Below are positions 1-6,939 of a DNA stretch of 64,000 nucleotides, one piece after another. Every line of letters begins with the position of its first letter. The stretch's first letter is position 1. A program made the position numbers and the translations under genes. Source of the stretch: Streptomyces sp. NRRL S-1022 (GTDB taxonomy: Bacteria; Actinomycetota; Actinomycetes; Streptomycetales; Streptomycetaceae); the NCBI RefSeq assembly GCF_000720135.1, contig NZ_JOIU01000041.1, forward strand, positions 1-64,000. Reading direction: 5' to 3'. The notes below the pieces were generated by a model. It saw only the letters and a list, made by a program, of their open reading frames with translations, made no database searches and had not been told where the DNA came from.

Positions 1-3000
1 CCATCGAGTTCCAGGCGTTGGAGCGGGCTTTGGAGGGAGGCTCGTGCACGGTGGGCTCGGTCAAGGGGAACGTCGGCCACCTCGACGCCGCCGCGGGCAT
101 GGCCGGCCTGCTCAAAACCGTCCTCGCCCTCCAACACGAAACACTCCCCGCCACACTCAACCACCACCAGCCCAACCCCGACATCAACCTCACCACCAGC
201 CCCCTGCGCATACAAAACCAGACCACCCCCTGGCCCCGCACCCACCGCCCCCGCCGCGCCGGCATCAGCGCCTTCGGCTTCGGCGGAACCAACGCCCACC
301 TCATCCTCGAAGAAGCACCCACCCCACCACCCCCCACACCCAGCCCCCGCCAAACCGAAACACTCATCCTCTCAGCCCGCACCCAACACGCCCTCGAACA
401 AGCCACCGACCAACTCGCCCACCACCTGCAAACCCACCGCCCCCACCTCGCCGACACCGCCTACACCCTCGCCCACGGCAGACACGCCTTCCCCCACCGA
501 CGCATCGTCACCGGCACCGACCTCGACACCATCACCCACGCCCTCCACACCCGCGACCCCGCCCACCTCACCACCACCCACACCCCCCACGACACCCCCA
601 CCACCGTCTTCCTCTTCAGCGGCCAAGGCACCCAATACCCCGGAATGGCCCACGACCTCTACCACACACACAAAACATTCCGGGAAACCGTCGACGAATG
701 CGCCACCCACCTCACCCCCCACCTCAACGCCGACATCCGAACAATCCTCTGGAACACCAACCACACCCCCCACCCCCTCACCCAAACCCAATACGCCCAA
801 CCCGCCCTCTTCACCATCGAATACGCCCTCGCCCGCCAATGGCAAAACTGGGGAATCCACCCCACCACCCTCATCGGACACAGCCTCGGCGAATGGGTCG
901 CCGCCTGCCTCGCCGGCATATTCACCCTCCCCGACGCCCTCGCCCTCGTCACCCTCCGCGGCCGACTCATGCAAAACCAACCCCCCGGAACCATGCTCAA
1001 CGTCATGACCGACCGCGCAACCATCGAAAAAAACCTCCCCCCACAACTCGCCCTCGCCGCCCATAACGGCCCACGCGACTGCGTCATCTCCGGACCCCAC
1101 CACGCCATCCAAGAATTCACCCACCACGCCCAACAACACGGCTGGCCCACCCAAACCCTCACCACCGACCACGCCTTCCACTCCGCCCTCATGGACCCCA
1201 TCCTCGACACCTTCGCCACCGCAATAGAACGCGTCGAACGCAACACCCCCCACACCACCATCATCTCCAACACCACCGGCCAACCCCTCACCCACCACCA
1301 AGCCCAAGACCCCCACTACTGGGCCCAACACATCCGCTCAACCGTCGAATTCACCACCTCCATCACCACAGCCAACCAACACCCCACCACCCACTACCTC
1401 GAAATCGGCCCCGGCCACACCCTCACCGCTCTCACCCGACGCATCCCCACCACCCACACCAAAAAACCCACCACCCACACCACCCTCCCCCACCCCCACA
1501 ACCCCACCACCCCCACCCAACACATCCACAACACACTCCACCACCTCTGGCTCACCGGACACACCCCCAACTGGAACACCTACTACCAACACGAAAACCG
1601 CCACCGCATACCCCTCCCCACCCACCCCCTCAACCCCAAACACCACTGGCTCCACAAACCCACACCACAACAAACCCCCACCACCCATACCCTCACCCCA
1701 CATCCTCTGCTGGAACAGCTTCTGGCCCAGTCGATGGGGCTGTGCATATTCAGTACCGAATTCTCTTCGGAACGGCACTGGGTGCTCTCGGAACACAGGT
1801 TCCTCGACGAAGCCATCGTCCCCGGAACGACGTATCTGGAGATGGGTCGCGCTGCTGCCGAACTTCTGCTGGAACGTTCCGCGACCGAAATCCGGGACGT
1901 CACCTTCCTCACGCCACTTCTGGTACAGGAAGGCGCCACCCGAACCGTACATACGACGGTGCGGGAAACGGGCGACGGACTCGTCGAGTTCACCGTCGCC
2001 AGCCTCGAATCCGCGCACAACGACTGGACCGTGCACGCGCGGGGAACGGTCAGCGTGCGGCCGCTTCCCCAGCCGCCGCGGGGGGATATCACCGTGCTGC
2101 GCGCACAGTGCGGTCTGGAGACAGTCGACGCCGGCCGGTTCCAGGCCGAGCACCGGGTGATGACCTTCGGCCGCCGTTGGCGGGACAGTCTCCGAACGGT
2201 CCATGTCGGGGTGCGCTGTGCCCTCGGTGAGCTGGCGCTTCCCGAGGAGCATTCCACCGAGTGCCAGGACTACGGTCTGCATCCAGCCCTGCTGGACCTG
2301 GCCACCGGATTCGGGGGTTTCGCCGCTCTGGACGACGCCGACGCCGGCCAGCGGTCCCATGCCGAGCGTGGATTCTTCCTGCCCGTCGCCTACGACGCGC
2401 TGCGCCTTCACTCCCCCCTGCCCGCGCACGGGACGAGCTTCATCCGGCTGCACGCGGACTACGAGGCCGGCGCCGAGGTCCGCAAGGCAGACATCGTCAT
2501 CTACGACGAGAAGGGGGCCGCCGCCGTCGAGATCCGTGGATTCACCGTCAAGCGGGTCGGCGACGCCCGCCGTACGCTGGCCCGGCTGCGCCCCCACTCC
2601 CGCCACCACGCCATTCGCTGGGCCCCGGCGCCCCGCGGGCACCGGGAGCCGTTGTCCTGCCGCAGGATGCTGCTCCTGGGCGCGGCGGACAGCATGGCCG
2701 TGGCGCTGAGTGCCGCCCTGCGAGGGCGCGGGCACAGGGTCACGGAAGTCGCCCTTGCCGGTACCTGGGAGCGGCTGAGCGATGACCGGTACCGCGTACC
2801 GCCGACTGGCGAGGGCATGGCCCGTCTCCTGGACGCGCTCGGTGGCGTTCCGTTCGAGGACATCGTTCACGTCGCGGCGCCGACCGATGAGCGCATCCAC
2901 ACGGACACGGCGGAACTTGAGAGACAGCTGCTCCTAGGGGTCCACTGTCTGGCCGACCTGGTCCGACGTCTCTCGCAACGCGGACCGCTGCCCGCCCGGC

Positions 3001-4418
3001 TCAGCGTCGTCGCGCCGTCCGTCAACCGCGTCACGGGACGGGAGGACACGACGGACGCGGTGCACGCGACGCTGTTCGGCCTTGCCAAAGTGGTCGGGCT
3101 GGAGAACGAGGGCGTCGATGTGGGGTGCCTCGACATCGCGGCGGACACCAGTCCCGAGGCGGTGTGCGACGAGCTACTCGACAGCCGTCGTCCCGCCGCC
3201 CTCGCCCTCCGGGGCGGGGCGCGGTATGTACCGGAGCTGGTGCCCGTCGATGTCACACGGGAGCCACGGACATCACCCGTTCGTCCGGGCGAGGTGTGTC
3301 TCATCACGGGCGGGCTGGGCGGCCTCGGTCTGGCCGTGGCTAGGCATCTGAGCCGCACAGTGCCAAGCGTCCGCCTTGCCCTGGTAGGACGTATGGCAGT
3401 GCCGCCACGGGAGCAGTGGGACCGGGCGGCGGAGCGCGACGCCGGACTCCGGCGGCGGATCAAGGCACTGCGCGAGCTGACGGCTGCCGGGGCCGAGGTG
3501 CGCACCTATCGCGGCGACGTGACCGATGCGGCGCAGATGACGCGGACGGTCCGGCAGATCCGGACCGAGCTGGGTCCGATCGGCTGCGTCGTGCACGCCG
3601 CCGGCATCGCCGGGGACGGCTTCCTGTTCCGGAAGGACCCGGAGACCTTCCGGCTCACTCTGGCCCCGAAGGTCGTGGGCGCGCAGGTGCTGGACATCGT
3701 CACGCAGGACGCACCCCCGCGCCTGATGGTGAATTTCGGCTCGACGGTCTCCGTCTTCGGAGCTGCCGGGCAGAGCGATTACACGGCGGCCAACAGCTAC
3801 CTGGACAGTTTCGCGGACACGCGAACGGCACGTGGCCGGCAGACGGTCACGATCAACTGGAGCGACTGGCTCGACGTGGGCATGGCCGCCGATCACGGTG
3901 TCCGGCACGACCAGGGCTTCTTTCGCTCCCTCTCCGTCGAGGACGCGGTGAGCAGCTTCGAGGAGATCCTGACCTCCTCGTGCACATCGGTGATCGTGGG
4001 TGAGGTGAACTACCCCAAGCTCGGCAGGGACGAGAGCCTCACCCGGCTGGTCCAGCGCGGTCCGCTCGTCCTGTCCGAGTCGATCCGGGAAGCCATCGAC
4101 TCCGCCCGGCGACGCGCGCAGCCGAAGGAGACGGGCCCCACCGCGGTCCTTGACCGACGGCTACGGCTCCTGGGCAGGGAAGACGGCGCCTACAGCGCCG
4201 CGGAACAGGTACTGGCCGCCATATGGGCCGAGGAACTCGGCCTGACAGAGCTGAACGTGTACGACAGTTCCCTCGCGCTCGGCGTCGACTCGTTGATGGC
4301 ACTGCGACTGGCGCAGAGGATCCAGAAGGTCACGGGCATCGCCCTGTCGATCGCCGACCTGTATCGCCACGACACGATCGCGGGGCTGGCACAGCGTCTC
4401 GACTCCGCCACCGCGTGA
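1..4418 (+). CDS. Type I polyketide synthase module (KS-AT-DH-KR-ACP), 5' end outside window
   Basis: The reading frame is open from base 3, so the N-terminus lies upstream. Of the 1471 visible residues, about 1-105 are the end of a ketosynthase (GHLDAAAG, then FGFGGTNAH). The acyltransferase spans about 200-490, with GQGTQYPG, the active-site GHSLGE near 293 and HAFHS near 390; HAFH predicts malonyl-CoA. The dehydratase begins near 567; its His is present near 598 but the HxxxGxxxxP motif reads HRFLDEAIVP, with Asp for Gly, so activity is plausible but unproven. The ketoreductase has GGLGGLG near 1103 and the SDYTAANSY catalytic Tyr near 1260. The ACP carries GVDSL near 1430. There is no thioesterase, so this is not the chain-terminating protein. 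The KS-to-AT stretch has very different base composition from the rest. It is the first visible gene of a plus-strand operon reaching 10325. Confidence 0.95.
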   Translation, partial: IEFQALERALEGGSCTVGSVKGNVGHLDAAAGMAGLLKTVLALQHETLPATLNHHQPNPDINLTTSPLRIQNQTTPWPRTHRPRRAGISAFGFGGTNAHLILEEAPTPPPPTPSPRQTETLILSARTQHALEQATDQLAHHLQTHRPHLADTAYTLAHGRHAFPHRRIVTGTDLDTITHALHTRDPAHLTTTHTPHDTPTTVFLFSGQGTQYPGMAHDLYHTHKTFRETVDECATHLTPHLNADIRTILWNTNHTPHPLTQTQYAQPALFTIEYALARQWQNWGIHPTTLIGHSLGEWVAACLAGIFTLPDALALVTLRGRLMQNQPPGTMLNVMTDRATIEKNLPPQLALAAHNGPRDCVISGPHHAIQEFTHHAQQHGWPTQTLTTDHAFHSALMDPILDTFATAIERVERNTPHTTIISNTTGQPLTHHQAQDPHYWAQHIRSTVEFTTSITTANQHPTTHYLEIGPGHTLTALTRRIPTTHTKKPTTHTTLPHPHNPTTPTQHIHNTLHHLWLTGHTPNWNTYYQHENRHRIPLPTHPLNPKHHWLHKPTPQQTPTTHTLTPHPLLEQLLAQSMGLCIFSTEFSSERHWVLSEHRFLDEAIVPGTTYLEMGRAAAELLLERSATEIRDVTFLTPLLVQEGATRTVHTTVRETGDGLVEFTVASLESAHNDWTVHARGTVSVRPLPQPPRGDITVLRAQCGLETVDAGRFQAEHRVMTFGRRWRDSLRTVHVGVRCALGELALPEEHSTECQDYGLHPALLDLATGFGGFAALDDADAGQRSHAERGFFLPVAYDALRLHSPLPAHGTSFIRLHADYEAGAEVRKADIVIYDEKGAAAVEIRGFTVKRVGDARRTLARLRPHSRHHAIRWAPAPRGHREPLSCRRMLLLGAADSMAVALSAALRGRGHRVTEVALAGTWERLSDDRYRVPPTGEGMARLLDALGGVPFEDIVHVAAPTDERIHTDTAELERQLLLGVHCLADLVRRLSQRGPLPARLSVVAPSVNRVTGREDTTDAVHATLFGLAKVVGLENEGVDVGCLDIAADTSPEAVCDELLDSRRPAALALRGGARYVPELVPVDVTREPRTSPVRPGEVCLITGGLGGLGLAVARHLSRTVPSVRLALVGRMAVPPREQWDRAAERDAGLRRRIKALRELTAAGAEVRTYRGDVTDAAQMTRTVRQIRTELGPIGCVVHAAGIAGDGFLFRKDPETFRLTLAPKVVGAQVLDIVTQDAPPRLMVNFGSTVSVFGAAGQSDYTAANSYLDSFADTRTARGRQTVTINWSDWLDVGMAADHGVRHDQGFFRSLSVEDAVSSFEEILTSSCTSVIVGEVNYPKLGRDESLTRLVQRGPLVLSESIREAIDSARRRAQPKETGPTAVLDRRLRLLGREDGAYSAAEQVLAAIWAEELGLTELNVYDSSLALGVDSLMALRLAQRIQKVTGIALSIADLYRHDTIAGLAQRLDSATA
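119..1700 (+). other. Base-composition anomaly: G-poor, C-rich segment inside the PKS gene
   Basis: From just after the ketosynthase GHLDAAAG motif to the start of the dehydratase, the coding strand is almost free of G. It is made largely of CAC, ACC, CCC, CAA and AAA-type codons. Both edges are abrupt and lie at conserved sequence: the KS end at about 119 and the post-AT linker/DH start at about 1700. Outside these edges the codon use is ordinary for Streptomyces. The frame is intact, so this is a coding segment with a separate history, not an insertion that breaks the gene. Confidence 0.8.
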
Positions 4419-4464
4419 CCCGACATCCGTTCCACGACGGCTCCCTGGAGAAAGGTGGTATCGC

Positions 4465-5316
4465 ATGAACATCGGTACGGTGGGGGTGATCGGTGCGGGC
4501 ACGATCGGCCGCGGCGTTGCCCAGTCCCTGGCCCACGCGGGCACGGGCGTCGTACTCGTCGACGTATCGCAAGCTCAACTGGACGACGCGCTCGACCAGG
4601 TGAGGCGGGACCTTCTGGTGCACAGCATGCTGTCCGGGCAGCCGCTGAAGGAGGATGTCGACACCGTCCTCGCGCGGATCCACCCGCATGTCGGACTGGC
4701 TCACCTGGCCGAGGTCGACTTCGTGGTCGAGAACGTCACCGAGAACTGGTCGGTGAAGCGCGAGGTGTACGAGGAGATCGACGAGATCTGCCGCCCCGGG
4801 GTGATCTTCGGTGTCAACACCTCGGCGGTTCCGATCACCCGAGTGGGCTCCGTGACCCGGCGTCCCACGGGGGTCATCGGGCTCCACTTCATGAACCCGG
4901 TTCCGCTGGTGGACACCGTGGAAGTCGTCCGGGGCCATTTCACCTCGGACGGCACGTTAGACGCCTCGCTCCGGCTGCTCACGGGACTCGGCAAGGAAGG
5001 CATCGTCGTCCAGGACGCCCCGGGCTTCGTGACCAACCGGGTGCTCATGCCGACCATCAACGAGGCGATCTTCTGCGTTCAGGACGGGGTCGCCTCAGCC
5101 GAGAGCGTCGACAAGATGTTCCGAGGCTGTTTCGGTCACAGAATGGGCCCGCTGGAGACCGCCGACCTCATCGGGCTCGACACGATCCTGAACTCGACCA
5201 TCGTCCTCTACGAGAGCTTCCGGGACAGCAAGTACCGCCCCGCTCCGCTCCTCCAGCGGATGGTCGACGCCGGCCTGCTCGGCCGGAAGACAGGGCGCGG
5301 GTTCTTCACCTATTGA
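4465..5316 (+). CDS. 3-hydroxyacyl-CoA dehydrogenase-like enzyme of a carrier-bound extender-unit pathway
   Basis: A 283-residue protein with an N-terminal Rossmann fold (GVIGAGTIGRG, residues about 8-18), the NTSAVPIT and HFMNPVP motifs of the 3-hydroxybutyryl/3-hydroxyacyl-CoA dehydrogenase family, and a C-terminal domain ending GLLGRKTGRGFF. The same family supplies FkbK in methoxymalonyl-ACP and ZmaG in aminomalonyl-ACP biosynthesis, where it oxidises the hydroxymethyl group of a glyceryl- or seryl-ACP. The neighbours (ACP, then an amino acid:carrier-protein ligase) favour an aminoacyl-ACP substrate, probably seryl-ACP; that is inference. AAAGGTGG precedes the ATG. No acyl-CoA dehydrogenase partner for the second oxidation is present in the window, so it must lie upstream, elsewhere, or be replaced. 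Confidence 0.85.
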   Translation: MNIGTVGVIGAGTIGRGVAQSLAHAGTGVVLVDVSQAQLDDALDQVRRDLLVHSMLSGQPLKEDVDTVLARIHPHVGLAHLAEVDFVVENVTENWSVKREVYEEIDEICRPGVIFGVNTSAVPITRVGSVTRRPTGVIGLHFMNPVPLVDTVEVVRGHFTSDGTLDASLRLLTGLGKEGIVVQDAPGFVTNRVLMPTINEAIFCVQDGVASAESVDKMFRGCFGHRMGPLETADLIGLDTILNSTIVLYESFRDSKYRPAPLLQRMVDAGLLGRKTGRGFFTY

Positions 5317-5389
5317 TCGCACGGCCCAGCCCCGCTTCCACCTCGCCTCCGGGCCCAATCACATCCGTCACCACCCGAAGGGCACCAGC

Positions 5390-5635
5390 ATGAAGCAGAA
5401 CGACGCGCGAAGCCTCATCCGAGAATTCATCAGCCCTCATGTCAACGGCCATTCCCTGGCCGACGACGATGACTTCTTCGCCCTCGGCTATGTCAACTCA
5501 CTCTTCGCCATGCAGCTCATGATGTTCCTGCAGAACGAGTTCAAGTTGGTCCTGACCCCTGCCGACATGCACTTCGACAACTTCCGGTCCGTGAACGGGC
5601 TGGTGCGTCTGGTCACCTCCAAAGCAACGGCCTGA
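5390..5635 (+). CDS. Stand-alone acyl carrier protein for an unusual extender unit
   Basis: An 81-residue acidic protein with the carrier-protein fold pattern. The phosphopantetheine site is Ser37 in the sequence GYVNSLFAM, a form also seen in FkbJ-type ACPs, not the DSL of PKS ACPs. It sits between the 3-hydroxyacyl dehydrogenase and the amino acid:carrier-protein ligase, which suggests that it carries the amino acid while it is oxidised. Too small to be anything but a discrete carrier. Family assignment is secure; the cargo is inferred. Confidence 0.85.
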   Translation: MKQNDARSLIREFISPHVNGHSLADDDDFFALGYVNSLFAMQLMMFLQNEFKLVLTPADMHFDNFRSVNGLVRLVTSKATA

Positions 5636-5688
5636 CGGCTCACCGCGTCGTCGGCCTTCCGTTTCCCCAGGGCTAGGAGCTTCCCGTC

Positions 5689-6927
5689 ATGAACGAGACC
5701 CCGCGAGTACAGCAGCAGGCCGGCCTCGGGCGCGCTCGTGGCATTCGTGTCCCCGTCGGTCTGAACGCCCCGGTACCCGAAGCCCTCGCACCGGAGATCG
5801 AACGGCGTCTGCTCTTCGTGTCGCCGGAGATCACCGAGTACGACCTGATCGTGACCGACGGTGAGGTGCGCGGTGTGTCGCTGACCGTGGACACCCCTGT
5901 CCCTGACGATGTGCTGACCCAGAAGGTCAACCACATGGTGGACACGGACATTCGCACCCAGTGGGTGACCCCCGGCAAAACCGTCTGGGCGTCGCCGTAC
6001 CGGCCAGGCGCGGAGGCCGGCGTGTTCGAGCGGCTGCTGGAGACGGGCGCGGTGAGCGTTGCCGGTGAGGGCCAGGTGGCCATCGGGGAACCGCTGCTGT
6101 CCCTCTTCGCCTACTTCGACCGCTCCGTACGGGAGATTCTGGCCAGGGACTTCACGGCGACGGAGTACCGGTACCCGACGCTCATCAGTACGCGGGCGCT
6201 GGAGACGTCGGGCTACATCACGTCGTTTCCGCACCATCTCATGCTGGTGAGCCGGCTCCACAACGACATCGACGTCTATCGCGCCTTCCAGGAGAAGTAC
6301 ACCGATGCCGGTGTCGACTCCACTGTTCTGGGCTACTGCGGCAATGTGGACTACTGTCTCCCGCCCACCATGTGCTACCACACGTTCCACCAGTTCCAGG
6401 GCAGGACCCTGGAGTCCGGCCGACTCCATGTCGTCACTTCCCGCGGCAAGTCCTTCCGTTTCGAGGCCGCCTACGCGGCCACCCTGGAGAGACTGTGGGA
6501 CTTCACGATTCGGGAGGTCGTGTTCCTGGGCTCACGCGAGGACGTCCTCGACGCCCGGGGCCGGTTCATGCAGCAAGTCCTCGACTACGTCGACGGCCTC
6601 GGACTCAGTGGGTCGTGCGAGGTCGGCAACGATCCGTTCTTCTCGGGCGCGGACACCGGCGCACGCATCTGGTCGCAGCGCCTCATGGAACTCAAGTACG
6701 AGCTGCGGCTCCACGTCGGCGCCGACCGAAGCATCGCCGTGGCCTCGTTCAACTTCCACGACGATCTGTTCGGAAAGGCCTTCGGCATCAACCAGGGCGT
6801 CGACGGGCCGATCAGGAGTGGATGTGTCGGGTTCGGCCTGGAACGGCTCGTCTACGCCTTCCTGTGCCAGTACGGCGTGGATCCCGAGCGCTGGCCGGAC
6901 GCCGTGCGTTCCGGCGTCGCGGCGTGA
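5689..6927 (+). CDS. Atypical seryl-tRNA-synthetase-like amino acid:[carrier protein] ligase
   Basis: A 412-residue class II synthetase core without a tRNA-binding arm. The sequence shows a motif-2-like segment (TEYRYPTLIS), conserved cysteines in the PPTMCYHTFHQFQGRTL region and in GCVGFGLERL, and the class II motif 3 (GFGLERLVYAF). These match the amino acid:carrier-protein ligases, SerRS homologues that bind Zn through Cys/Glu/Cys and load a small amino acid on a carrier protein instead of tRNA. Characterised members use Gly or Ala; the substrate here cannot be read from sequence. It follows the ACP gene by about 50 bp and probably charges it. AGGAG precedes the start. In the aminomalonyl-ACP pathways I know, this step is done by an NRPS A domain, so this would be a different solution. 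Confidence 0.85.
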   Translation: MNETPRVQQQAGLGRARGIRVPVGLNAPVPEALAPEIERRLLFVSPEITEYDLIVTDGEVRGVSLTVDTPVPDDVLTQKVNHMVDTDIRTQWVTPGKTVWASPYRPGAEAGVFERLLETGAVSVAGEGQVAIGEPLLSLFAYFDRSVREILARDFTATEYRYPTLISTRALETSGYITSFPHHLMLVSRLHNDIDVYRAFQEKYTDAGVDSTVLGYCGNVDYCLPPTMCYHTFHQFQGRTLESGRLHVVTSRGKSFRFEAAYAATLERLWDFTIREVVFLGSREDVLDARGRFMQQVLDYVDGLGLSGSCEVGNDPFFSGADTGARIWSQRLMELKYELRLHVGADRSIAVASFNFHDDLFGKAFGINQGVDGPIRSGCVGFGLERLVYAFLCQYGVDPERWPDAVRSGVAA

Positions 6928-6939
6928 GCAGGCCTTGAT

